This document shows, in pieces, positions 25,001 to 34,368 of a stretch of DNA of 64,000 nucleotides (positions are counted from its first letter, which is position 1; each line of letters starts with the position of its first letter). The position numbers were made by a program, and so were the translations under genes. The stretch is from Notospermus geniculatus. Its lineage: Eukaryota > Nemertea > Pilidiophora > Heteronemertea > Lineidae. The notes beneath the pieces are model-generated. The model saw only the letters and a program-made list of their open reading frames with translations. It made no database searches and was not told where the DNA came from. Location of the stretch: positions 110,486 to 174,485 of the forward strand of contig NMRB01000187.1 of assembly GCA_002633025.1 (NCBI GenBank). The letters run 5' to 3'.

Positions 25001-28000
25001 TAGGTGGAAACTCCGCTTGGAATCAAACCCGTGGCCTCTCAGTCAGGTGTACAATGCTCACTGTACTATCCCCAAGTTGAGAGGTAACTCAAGTGGCAAT
25101 TGAACCTGTGATCTCTCAGTCTCGAGTCTGATGCTCCACTAGCTTTCCCCAATGTTATCACAAGCATTTTCCCAATTGCCTCCGTCAGGTTCATTTCGTT
25201 CGAAGCTATCTAGAAAACACATGGGGCATTCTCCAGGCTGTGTGGGTTGCTAAGTAATAAAGTGCTAATCAATAAGATTTGTGCGAGCCAATGAAGTGGT
25301 CAATGAAGTGACCCTATTGGTGATTGATTTGGTCACCAGGTGACCTACGACATGCTGGGATTTACCAGGACGTGTTTGATTTAATTAGTGCCGGATGTTG
25401 GATCTCTTGTTCGCTGGCTCTGCATCTTGAGTTGTCCAGTTCTTCTTGGTGAGAACGGGCGGTTTTCTCCAGTAAAAAACAGTGCCAAAGTTAATGAAAA
25501 TGAGATAATGCATGTCCCCTCCTGTACCGCCTTATTGCATTTCCAATGTGTCAAGACTTGTTCGACAGCAAGCCATAAATGATGACATTCTCCTGCGAAA
25601 AACACCAAGATGTCATGATATGGCAAGTCCAGTTTCCAATAATGGGCCGTGTTACATGCTAACGACTGTGAAACCAGCTCGAATGTAAGGTTTCGTATGA
25701 GGACCTTTCCCCTGATGAACATGATAAGGTCAATGAGAATATGATCTTCTCTAGATGAATATTCAGTGCTAGATATTGATCTTGTGATCAATTCCCTGTC
25801 TGGAGGGAATGTCGCGACACCTGGGTATACCAAGCTTGAATGATCATAGTCCGTGTTGAAGAAACTGCAATATCGTTGTCGATGAAATATTTACCACTTT
25901 GTTACCATGAAAGGAAATGCTCTTTGAAGTGTTGCTGAATCGTCAAGCAATTTGAATGTGGAATATCATGTTTATAGTACAATTTCTGTGTTGGCTGCTT
26001 GTACTGGTTCCTGTGTCAGGGGTTTTAAAGTACCTTCACCGTTCTGTCAATCGGTTTGCGAAGTCGTGAGGTTGACATGGAGTGGAAAGGTTAGGGACTA
26101 CAAAAGAAATTTATTTCACTGGAGGACATACATGTGTAGAATCTGTAAAATCTGCTGCTATTCCTGACTATCTAGAACACAAAAAGAAAAGGTTCAGTGC
26201 CTTGAATGATCAGTGGTAAAAACTTGGCAAGATCTCAGATTGGACGAGCAGATTTTGCAAATCAGGAAGTTCTTCTCCAAACAGCATTATTTGCTAATCA
26301 TCACCAGATGACCATGCTTAGCTGGCGTGACCAAGAGTTACAGCCAGTTTCCCTTAAGGGCAGTGTTGCTAATTGAGAATGTCATGAATGGGTTAGCGCT
26401 ACTAGTGTACACGCCATCTCAGAGAGTCAGGCTGATGTGAGCATCGCATAACTTGACTTGTGTGCTGTCTGGCCATATCATCTACAAAATTGACAGTAAT
26501 GCTCATCACTGCTGATACTAACCTGAAAAGTATCGTTCATAGGGCCTACTCAGACGGGCTATGATGACAACACTCACACATGAAACCATGGCCATCATTT
26601 CATTCAAAGCTTACCGCCAACTCGATGAAATCGACAAATTGCTGAGATTGTCTTGTGTAATGAAAACAGGTCTCTTAACAGGCATAACCTGGCAGTCAGG
26701 ATCTTGTTGACAGAAGTGTTCCTTCCTTAATGGCACTCAGGAGCATAATCCAATGCTATTTATCAAAGCATCCTGTTGTCTATCATATCGCTTGGAGGAA
26801 ATTGGCGATGTGATATTGTTAAAGTCTCACCGTGTCGTGCTCTTTTTGGTTGTTTCCTAAAGCGTGATTCATTGGCACACAGATCCAATCCGTTTGCCCC
26901 TAGTTTTCCGGATACGACAATGCAAAAATCAATTTGATCGATTTTTTACAGACTTGAATTGGACAAAATCCGTGTGCCAATGAACCAGGTTTAAACACAA
27001 TAGCTATGTGATTTCCTCCAAAGGTATCAGGCTAGAGTGCAAGTATTCCGCTTAAAAGAGCATGTTTCATGCATCGTGACCAATTCAAACTCCCTCCTTG
27101 GCAAGTAAGCAGAATAGAAAATGCTTTATTGGTCTTTCTTGCATCGCCAGTCCAAACAAAGCATTTTCCATCACTCATAAAATACTGTCCACAAAGAATG
27201 CGAACTGGCCTTTACATAAGTTGCAGCACTCGGTATATCCTTAGTCTCAGAGGCAGGCTTGGCATTTCACTTGTTCAAATCCACCATGTGTTGTTGCCCT
27301 TTGTTTCCTGCCCAGTATTTTTTGTCACTCTGTTGTCAGGACTTTTTAAAAATCTAAAGAATTGGAGTGAGGGCTTTGCTGCTGAAACAGAACCAGGGAA
27401 TAGACTGTCTGCAGAAGAAAATGTCATGCTGTCTTACCATCCTAGAGTGTCTAGAGACCTCTAAGTACCAGATTCTGTGGAATTACTCCACTGGCAACGG
27501 GCTTGACTGGGACAGCAAATTGAAAAAAATACAGACGAATGATATCAAGTCATTGTGATGGCGGGCTCAATCATTGTTGAGAAAGACGTTTGAGGGTGCT
27601 GTAGTCATAAAAGGTGATCTGGAGTTATGAAACAAGTGGTAGTTTTGCAAAATTTGTCTGAGGGTGGTAGCTAACTCAGGTCAGATCATCCTGAATGTAA
27701 TGGCTACACAGCACCGCCCATGACGTCTTTCTCACCAACAACTCGAGATCACAACAACTTTCGATCTTGACTTTCCAACATCTTATTTTGAAGATGTCTC
27801 TATGATGTCTATACCCTTTAATCTGTTACCACTCTGAGAGCCTAAAATGATAGCTTTTATGGTATGTTCTTACATGTATCTTACAAAGGATATACACCAC
27901 CCTAGGGAGCATACGCTGAGGTGAAGTCCATGATCAGTCGTCTCTCCATAAAGCCTTTCTGTCTGAATATGACAGTGAGAGAGTGATTGATAGCCGACTA

Positions 28001-31000
28001 TCAACAGGAGACCATGATGGAGCTGTGGTTAGACAAGGTAACAGTCACGTTCAACCATCACTCATTGGCGTGGGGTGGAGTCAGTCCTCTTGGAAATAAT
28101 GTTTGTATAGATCTAGATCTTATTACCATTGACATTTTTAGGAAAGTTGTAAAGTTCAGGCAAGTATCATGCGCTACTAGTATCATTGAATGGTAAACTG
28201 ACTCGTATCCAAATGTCAGCGTGAAGGAAACTTCTGAACAAATAAGTGCACTCATTCAGAGGCAGCTCTGAAAATGACAGTCTAACAATAAGAGTCACCA
28301 TTGTCTTCCTTCCGTGGATACCGCTGTTGGTTTTGGCAATGTTGTAAAATGTCAGCATGACTTTTCAAGTCAGACAGCTTCAGCTAGTTCCCTGATGAGA
28401 ATGGTAAAAGTAATATACATTTGTCCAGTCTGTGCCCATCACATAACTCGATCAGAAATGGATCCATCATATGAAATTGGTAACTCATACACCATGTCCC
28501 TGATGTATGACGGTGAAGATATTCGTGTTTTTTTTTCCAATGGAAAGGGAATTTTCATTCTTTCTATTCATGTGGGTAACAAAGGGCAACTCCTAGTATC
28601 AGCAAGTTCTTGCATTGTGGGTGTCATTTTCTAACCATATCCCAGTTACTACAATAATAATTAGGCAAGTGACAAGAGATGCTGGTTTGGTTTCTCCAGG
28701 AAAGCATTGGTTCCACGCACAGAGAGATTTTTAGTGGGTACCACCATCCAGCCATTGGATCACCAGCACATCTTGGCTGGTAAACATTATCTGGTGGACT
28801 ATCTGCCTTTACTGGTGATATATTACCCCCTCTTTTATTGGAGACAATTCGTGCGTGAGTTTGATTACGGCTTCTTGTATTTATACCCATGTGAGATGGC
28901 ATAAATAATGACTATTCTATGGTGGATTAGAATATTTTGAGGCAAAGCTATGAATTTGTCTCTTTATGGTTTCAATTACCATTTTAGTCATTAGAGTTTT
29001 GTTTTGAGAAGATTTCGTTGCACCATTTGCCTGTCAGATTTGATCATGATAAGAACCATTTTGAATGTCAAGCTTGATCTGGGAGTTTAAAATTCTATTA
29101 CTTTGGATGTTTCTCACATTTGACTTTTTCAATGCTACTTCTTTTACATGGCCAATTTTTCAAAAATGATACATGTAAATGGAGTTTGAATTGAAAGGCA
29201 CCTGTAACTTGTATCAGTTTCCAGAATCTTAGCAAATTTTCGACCCCAACCGGGGTCTTCTTCAGGCTGGCACTTTCAAGTCGAGCTACCAGAAGCTCGA
29301 CTTGAAAGTATTTACACTTCTGGTAGCTCGACTTGAAAGTGCCAGCCTGAAGAAGACCCCGGTTGTGGTCGAAAATTTGCTAAGATTCTGGAAATTGGCT
29401 TCCTGTTATCATCATTTTGTGTGTCAATTTTTGTGCTTTCTCTTTCTTTGTAACTTGTATCACATAGGTATTCTTGGAAAGCTCTCAGAGAGGCCTTGAG
29501 TGCCTGTGCTATGCACGTGACATGGTTTCTGTGAGCATGTGGAGCTGCTGTGAGGAGATTGTACTTCTGTGCCTAAATGTTTTGTCCCTATGCACAGCAT
29601 CAACGATGTCTTGTTGTGATGTCCTTCCATCAATTTGCTGTTTTTCACCTCTTCAGTACACCCCTCGCAGTCATGGCAGTGCCGACCTGTCACCTTGCTC
29701 ATTCATCTAGACTGATGCAAAAATGGTTTGTTTTTGTCGCCAACGCAAACTCACTGATGAACTGGTTATTTTAGGTCTGGCCAAGAGCCATGTTCAGTAA
29801 TAATGGCCCAAATGACCAATCAATTCACCAAGTACCTACCTCGTTAGAAGATCAAGGGTATTCGTCTCATATCGTTTAGGAACAACACGATCATTGCCCT
29901 GTAGCATCACCGAAGTCACCAGCTATAACAGCGTGGAACGAAGTCCCTCGGGCAGCTTATGGGATATAAAGAGACCATAACGATTTGGTGCCAGATTGGA
30001 TTAGACCATCCTGGGGCGGTCCTGATGCTGAAATTGAGAGCTCAAGTGTTGCTCATGGTTCTCTTCATGGATGTGCAGGGTATCGTTGTCATGCTCATGT
30101 ACGATGTCTGTGATGTGCATTGAGTTAATGGTAATTGAATCAAAGACTGGATCCTTTTAAGCATCATTGAGCAAACGAGAGACGTGATTTCATATAACTA
30201 ATACAGTATTGGTGGCGAAATCAGCCTTGTCTTTTGTGGCTTTGAACTGGGGTGGTGGTGATATGTCTGACACCTTTGTGGTCCCGACTCTCTTTGTCAC
30301 ATAAGTAATGAGGTGTTTTTTTACACTGATATTTCCAATTTGCACTAAATTACCAGTTCTGACAGTCTTACATGTACAGTAGGCCTCCATCATCCTGTGT
30401 ATGAAGACAACGTCTTGACAGAAGACAGAATTTGTCAAGATAAAAAAGAATGATTGGTTCAGCTGATTGAACCTCCCACCTCAGCGTGCATGACTGACGT
30501 CAATACCCTTAGCAGCACCCTGGCTGCCATCTAGAATGTTAACCTGTGGTCATTTTGCAAACAAAAACTGCCATGCTGACAGCCGTCATCAGTGAGTATG
30601 TAAGAAAGGATAGCCAAGGTGGCTGGTACAGATAATCAATCCCAAGTACGAGAGTTCTTTCCCTTGTCATGTTCGTTTTTTTGCGTGACTACACATGGTG
30701 TTCATCCATATTTGTCTTGAGGTGCTACTCAAGGCAGTTCCCTCGTGTGAGTTTGTTCTCTGTGGGCAACTCAACTACAGAAAACTATGGGTAGTCAGCC
30801 GTTCATAGCATTGGTTTCAATGGAAGTCCTAAAGCACCGTCCAAAAATGCAGCATGTAAATTGCATGATTGATGCATGAATGCAGCATGCCTAGGGTGCA
30901 TACACCAACCAACTAGGGTGAATAATTGCCCATTGAGAACCAACTCGCACAAGCAAAAACTCACATTGAGCAGCACCTTCAAGTCGTTGAGATGCTGGAA

Positions 31001-34000
31001 GGCTGGTGTTGGACCCGTTTCTCTGGCAGGTGTTACTAGTATTTGTGCAGTTTTCCCTGGTCTTGTGTTTCTTCTTGTATTACAACAGGGGTCTTGAGCT
31101 GACCGACTTTGTACCTACATGGACAAAGGCCTGCGTGGCAAATCACTTAAGTCATCCTCCCATAGCAGGGCTTTGGTCCCGCTCCTCTTCATGCACACAA
31201 AGTGGACAGAGAGTGGATGAAGGGGAGCAAGGAAAAAAACCTGCTTTGGGAGGATGGCTCAAATGAGCCTCAAAGCGGACACCATGTACCCATATTGAAG
31301 CGTGCTACCAGAAATACTCACTCCACATTTTGTCATTTCAATTTCTAGAATCAGCATTGTCGATTCCGTGATTCATCTTCAGTGTTAACCATGACGATGC
31401 ATGAAAATAAATGGCTTGGATAATTTGCCTTCAGATAGTGACAAAGCTATGCCATGGGATTCTGCTTATCTGGCATTATCAATTTAGCTTGATTTCCTGA
31501 TCTTTTTAAAACTCTGTATGCGCTGCATAAAAAGCGTTCATCTTTTTCTCTGTCATGGTTGTATTCTTGGCTATTGCTGCATTAATGATGGTTGCTGAGT
31601 TCATGATACTGGTTACATGATGGCTGCTGAATTCATGATACTAGTTATGATTACAATGTGATTGATCATGCAGTGGAAGAATAAATCTTCATTGTTCACG
31701 ACGTCATGTTTAGTTGACGCAGTTTGTTGGTGGAAGTCTGTAGGGATCGAGTTGTCTGACATTCGGTCTTGCTACAGTGTATTTGTGTGAGTTGCCTGGA
31801 GGCACACCTTGGATCAGATGGCTTGTTAAAATCGTATATCACATCCGAGTTCCCCAACAGTCTTTAGTACCCTATCATATTCCTCTGCCCCCATCATGCC
31901 CATCCTTGGTGCGGTATGTGTGGATGTGGATTAGTACAGTTCTTTCTTGTAGACCCCTATATTGCTCCATGAAATAGATTTTGCTGCTGGTGCAGAACCG
32001 AAAAGCAGATCCACACTAGTCTTGTCTTGTCTGATGCTGTTTCTTGGTGCTTGCAAGCTGTCAGTTCCAGTCTAAAGCCAAAAGACACTCCCTCACAAAT
32101 TGTTCACCATTGTTGGTTTCCTTACGCCAGTAACACAAGCAATGACTGCCCATAGTTTCCTGCGGCCGGGTTGCCCACAAGCAGAGAGTGCCGACTTGCC
32201 CAATAAAACTGTCACATGGAGGAGTGGCATAAAGAATTTCACTTCTCTGCCCCAGAGCATCAGACTATTTTCAAGTCCCGATATTGCCTGTGAGATTCTG
32301 TATGCTGTTTGCGACCATTATCTCTCTAACTTGTCTAAATCCCCGAAGCATACACTGGCCATGTTCCAGCTTCGGCCAGATTTTACACTCGACTTGTTTA
32401 ATCAATCTTCACCAGCCGCAAAGCACTGTCTCAAACCGTCCCAGTGTATCGTGGGTAAATAAAGATCGGCAGAGCTTCGGCGTTGATCATGCGTGGTAAG
32501 ACAGTTGTGATCAATAATCGATCTGTAAGAGTGGGTTATTGATCTGTGAATGTACATATACTCAAGTGTCAACAAACATACCAATGTATTCATATACCCC
32601 ATTTGTTGGTTTATTTCTAACCCTTTGTGACCATCCACTTTCTCCAGGGTTCCTTACCCTTTCCTCACCAATCCAGCAAAATCCGCTCGGACCAAGGTAA
32701 TGTCATTTTTCTCACTGTCTCATCTTCTTTGTCATTGCAGAATCCCACCGTGCCCTGCAACTCCTGGAGCGTCTCNGGTTTATGTGGTTGAATTTGAACG
32801 GTCTTCTCGATAAACGCACTTTTGTGCGATGTGTCCGATTTCTCGAATGAGGTACTCGAGAAGCCTCGTCGAGGGCCCCGATCGCCTATTATTTTCCCGC
32901 GCGCAAAATAAATCTGCCGTAGAAAAGGACCTTTGCGGGTCGACTGACCAGGCCTATGTAGAGTTGCGTAGTGCGGCGTACCAACTACGCCGAGCTACGC
33001 TGCTCTATGCTGTAGTTATGGTGGCCTACCTAGCAATACCTTGAGGGACGCAAATGGGTTAACAAAATGGATGCAAAAAATTACACGTTTAATTTTTTCG
33101 CATACTTTCGGCGTAGAGAACTGGACGCAGAAAGTACACCGTTTTTACGCAAGTCTACGCAACACTACACTGCTGTACACCATGCCTAAGTACGCTACCC
33201 TACAACAGTCCGACGAAAAATCATTGGGCTTTCTTGCCCAAAGCAGAGAGTGCCAACTTGCCCAAGAAAACTGTCACATGGAGGAGTGCCATAAAGAACT
33301 TTACTTCTCTGCCCCAGAGCATCAGACTATTTCAAGTACCGATATTGCCTGCGAGATTCTGTATGCTGTTTGCGACCATTATCTCTCTAACTTGTCTAAA
33401 TCCCCGAAGCATATACTGGCCATGTTCCAGCTTCGGCCAGATTTTACACTCGACTTGTTTAATCAATCTTCACCAGCCGCAAAGCACTGTCTCAAACCGT
33501 CCCAGTATGTATCGTGGGTAAATAAAGATCGGCAGAGCTTCGGCGTTGATCATGCGTGGTAAGACAGTTGTGATCAATAATCGATCTGTAAGAGTGGGTT
33601 ATTGATCTGTGAATGTACATATACTCAAGTGTCAACAAACATACCAATGTATTCATATACCCCATTTGTTGGTTTATTTCTAACCCTTTGTGACCATCCA
33701 CTTTCTCCAGGGTTCCTTACCCTTTCCTCACCAATCCAGCAAAATCCGCTCGGACCAAGGTAATGTCATTTTTCTCACTGTCTCATCTTCTTTGTCATTG
33801 CAGAATCCCACCGTGCCCTGCAACTCCTGGAGCGTCTCCAGGAGAAACTGAACGCCACCGGCGATGTCAGCCATGATACAGAGCTTGCACAGCTGATCGT
33901 GATGCTGGAGAGTCCACTCTTCAACCAACTTCTTGCAATTGAAGACTCCATTGAAGAACTGAAGAAATACCAGTATGCAACATCTTCCAATCTCAGTATC

Positions 34001-34368
34001 GAAGACTTTGACTTCAATCTCGAAACTGGAAAACTTGTCCTCTCCGAGGTTGCAGAGGAGAAAATTAACACTGCGTTGGAGGCTCAAACATTCCAAGGGG
34101 GTGTCGAAGGTGAAATCTTGCAAGAGAGGCCAGATGTCTCGATGTCAACGCCGTCGTTTGAAGAAGTCGAAACGTCCAAAATCTACGATCCAGAAGAATT
34201 CAAAGAAGCAATAGAAAAATTGGCAGCTTTTCGTGAAACGCAATACATCCAACTTTTCAAGGCAGAGAACTCGAGTCTTGGGTTCAGTGTCGTTGGGTTG
34301 AAGAGTGAGAACCGGGGCGAGCTTGGTATCTTCGTGCAAGAGATTCAGCCTGGTGGGATCGCAGCAAG
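13028..34368 (+). CDS. MPDZ: MPDZ/PATJ multi-PDZ scaffold, N-terminal part (start exon and L27-PDZ1 exon; 3' continues beyond what was found)
   Basis: Exon 13028-13093 has an acceptor TTTCTTTGCAG, an in-frame TGA at 13039, then ATG at 13072, and ends with donor GTAAGG, encoding MMGSLQA plus one base. Exon 33804-34368 follows acceptor TTGTCATTGCAG and ends at donor GTAGGC. Phases match (G then AA gives E). The protein begins MMGSLQAESHRALQLLERLQ and carries an L27 domain at about residues 10-65 (RALQLLERLQEKL, SPLFNQLLAIEDSIEEL). An acidic linker follows, then the first part of PDZ1 with the carboxylate-binding loop SLGFSVVGL and GELGIFVQEIQPG. In vertebrates this L27 binds PALS1 in the Crumbs polarity complex at tight junctions. 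MPDZ fits slightly better than PATJ from memory, but one ancestral gene may serve for both. The next PDZ1 exon (expected to start near DGRLKE) was not seen in the window. Confidence 0.88.
13152..13270. mobile_element. 119 bp inverted-repeat element (MITE-like)
   Basis: The ends are GGCCCGTATTCCAGAAGC and GCTTCTAGAATACGGGCC, near-perfect inverted repeats. It sits 58 bases downstream of the donor of the MPDZ start exon. No clear target duplication is visible. Confidence 0.75.
13271..15054. other. MPDZ intron, no exon seen
   Basis: No coding exon. It contains one diverged retroelement tail at 14290-14367 and otherwise unremarkable single-copy-looking sequence. Confidence 0.4.
14290..14367 (-). 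mobile_element. diverged copy of the retroelement tail found at 29217-29448
   Basis: The minus strand reads CTTCTGGTAGCTCGACTTG then AAAGTGCC, then GGGGTCGAAAATTTGCT, colinear with the arms of the 29217 element. It lacks the CTGAAGAAGACCCCGG part in between, so the hammerhead-like core is broken here. There is a single orientation and no fold-back. Confidence 0.6.
15055..15199. mobile_element. palindromic MITE, 145 bp
   Basis: The ends read CAGGGGCCGGTTGCAC and GTGCAACCCAGCCCTG, with inverted identity running inward through CAAAACTCATGTTAGCGC. The interior repeats TGTTAGCGCTAACA-like words, so the whole element can fold into one hairpin. The family of the mobilising transposase is not clear. 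Confidence 0.8.
15500..15646 (+). mobile_element. tRNA-derived SINE copy
   Basis: It carries A-box-like GAGTGGTGCAATGG, B-box-like GAGGTTCCAGTTTCGATCC and the downstream GGGCACTCTGGTTTTCTCC shared with the 5586 copy. Confidence 0.65.
15669..16011. mobile_element. 343 bp DNA transposon relic with TTA target duplication
   Basis: The terminal inverted repeats of about 28 bp begin AGGTGCTTACAGGTCGAC and are nearly perfect. TTA flanks both sides (15666-15668 and 16012-16014). A TTA duplication fits PIF/Harbinger-type mobilisation; a TTAA target (piggyBac-like) is an alternative reading. GTCGACCTG recurs several times inside. There is no transposase. Confidence 0.8.
16012..18916. other. MPDZ intron, no exon or repeat recognised
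   Basis: No supported feature. Reading frames up to 125 codons occur (for example 16418-16795 on the minus strand) but show no domain, no splice context and no similarity I recognise. Confidence 0.4.
18917..20078. mobile_element. 1.16 kb non-autonomous DNA transposon with internal GGTAACAAAAAAGAC motif array
   Basis: The inverted ends (25 bp, one mismatch) begin GGGCGATTTTCA and continue CCAAGTGTGCAA. GTGT flanks both sides (18913-18916 and 20079-20082), a likely 4 bp target duplication. Inside, the 15-mer GGTAACAAAAAAGAC or a close variant occurs about eight times in both orientations (near 18942, 19097, 19252, 19272, 19304, 19327, 19669, 19874). No transposase reading frame is present. Confidence 0.8.
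20239..20474. mobile_element. 236 bp MITE with TA target duplication
   Basis: The ends are TGTGACCCGGCA and TGCCGGGTCACA, flanked by TA on both sides, as for Tc1/mariner-type insertions. Subterminal AAAATGAGTC and GACTCATTTT extend the inverted repeat. Confidence 0.8.
20477..21466. other. MPDZ intron, contains the longest open frame of the window but no supported gene
   Basis: A 173-codon open frame on the minus strand (20713-21234) has no recognisable domain, signal peptide or splice-site setting. I treat it as chance. Confidence 0.35.
21467..21850 (+). mobile_element. tRNA-derived SINE split by a hAT-like MITE
   Basis: The SINE head (GCACGGCGCAATGGAAACATTGGCACC) runs from 21467 up to 21519. 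The B-box remnant AAATCCGGTTCCC and the GTCAGGTTTTCTC tail resume at 21753. The interruption is exactly the element at 21520-21752, so that element inserted after the SINE. Confidence 0.65.
21520..21752. mobile_element. hAT-like MITE, 233 bp
   Basis: The ends are CAGTGTTCTCCGCAGG and CCTGCGGAGAACACTG, perfect inverted repeats typical of hAT-type ends. The interior has repeated CCACCCTACCTTA-type words. No 8 bp target duplication could be matched in the flanks. Confidence 0.75.
21856..22182. mobile_element. CAGGGTTTC/GAAACACTG family element, copy with different interior
   Basis: The ends are CAGGGTTTCCGCCAG and CTGGAAGAAACACTG, flanked on both sides by TCATG, a 5 bp target duplication. The interior is unlike that of copies 7950 and 24292 and is very G- and A/T-run rich, with an ambiguous base at 22155. 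Confidence 0.75.
22183..23024. other. MPDZ intron; 32 bp tandem repeat at 22279-22368
   Basis: Three units starting (C/T)TGAAAAAAGACAG at 22279, 22311 and 22343, period 32 bp, the last one partial. The rest of the stretch shows nothing. Confidence 0.7.
23106..23345 (-). repeat. row of tRNA-like modules, antisense (second copy at 24908-25150)
   Basis: On the minus strand, T-arm-like boxes such as GGTTTGATTCC and CAGGTTCAACTGCC recur about every 70-90 bases, each preceded by an A-box-like stretch (for example GGGATAGTGCAGTGAGC). None folds convincingly into a complete tRNA. This looks like a head-to-tail array of SINE heads. Confidence 0.5.
24292..24434. mobile_element. CAGGGTTTC/GAAACACTG family element, polymorphic between the two units
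   Basis: The ends are CAGGGTCTCTGCCAG and CTGGCGGAAACACTG. GTTGG is present on both sides (24287-24291 and 24435-24439). The paired unit at about 26090 has the uninterrupted site, which proves that this exact segment moved in. Confidence 0.9.
24828..26477. repeat. tandem duplication, unit 2 (1.65 kb)
   Basis: It joins unit 1 directly (GGCCATA then CCTTTGTGG) and ends at the matching GGCCATA at 26477. It lacks the 24292-24434 insertion, so it shows the empty target site near GGAAAGGTTAGGGACTAC. Confidence 0.9.
26478..29202. other. MPDZ intron, one MITE and no exon
   Basis: Only the 26862-26990 element was recognised. Reading frames of 131 codons or less (for example 27069-27464) show no domain. 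Confidence 0.4.
26862..26990. mobile_element. about 130 bp inverted-repeat element
   Basis: GATTCATTGGCACACAGAT at the left and ATCCGTGTGCCAATGAACC at the right are inverted copies with few mismatches. The outer boundary and target duplication are uncertain. Confidence 0.65.
29217..29448. mobile_element. fold-back retroelement fragment with 14 bp target duplication and hammerhead-like core
   Basis: TGTAACTTGTATCA flanks both sides (29203-29216 and 29449-29462). The insert is two copies of the same tail placed head to head, then a single-strand end with TTATCATCATTTTGTGTGTC. Each arm carries CTGAAGA, then GACCCC-GGTT-GGGGTC (one mismatch in the right arm), then GAAA and ATTTGCT. This is the layout of a minimal hammerhead ribozyme, as known from Penelope-like elements, with one extra A before stem II. 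Long variable target duplications and inverted head-to-head copies also fit that class. Confidence 0.65.
29463..32170. other. MPDZ intron, one dispersed repeat and no exon
   Basis: It holds the 30719-30979 repeat and a 38 bp direct repeat near 31575-31650 (ATGATGG-TGCTGA-TTCATGATACT). Nothing else was recognised. Confidence 0.4.
30719..30979. mobile_element. dispersed short repeat, CTATGGG...AACTCGCA family
   Basis: The ends GAGGTGCTACTCAA and TTGAGCAGCACCTT are inverted repeats. Inside are GTGGGCAACTCAACTACAG, ACTATGGGTAGTCA, AATTGCCCATTGAG and AACCAACTCGCACAAG, in the same order as the other copies. Confidence 0.7.
32171..32775. repeat. 605 bp direct repeat, first copy (second copy 33234-33838)
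   Basis: The two copies keep exactly the same spacing (offset 1063) and are nearly identical. The first stops at the N at 32776, again suggesting overlapping contigs or alleles. Confidence 0.9.
32741..32775 (+). pseudogene. truncated copy of the MPDZ L27 exon (5' 35 bases)
   Basis: It is identical to the first 35 bases of exon 33804-34368, with the same acceptor TTGTCATTGCAG, then cut by the N. Without a donor it cannot act as an exon as shown. It is most likely an assembly duplicate and not a real pseudogene. Confidence 0.85.
32777..33233. other. CpG-rich segment between the two repeat copies
   Basis: It is unusually rich in CpG for this window (for example CCCGCGCGC, CTCGTCGAGG, repeated CTACGC). 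No exon can be supported. It appears only here, wedged between the N and the second repeat copy. Confidence 0.5.

Noticed and set aside
27069-27464. 131-codon open frame
   Set aside because: No domain and no codon pattern or splice sites suggesting a gene; intron of MPDZ.
33041-33562. 173-codon open frame crossing the CpG-rich patch and the 605 bp repeat
   Set aside because: It spans a boundary between unrelated sequences and runs into the intron before the L27 exon in another frame.
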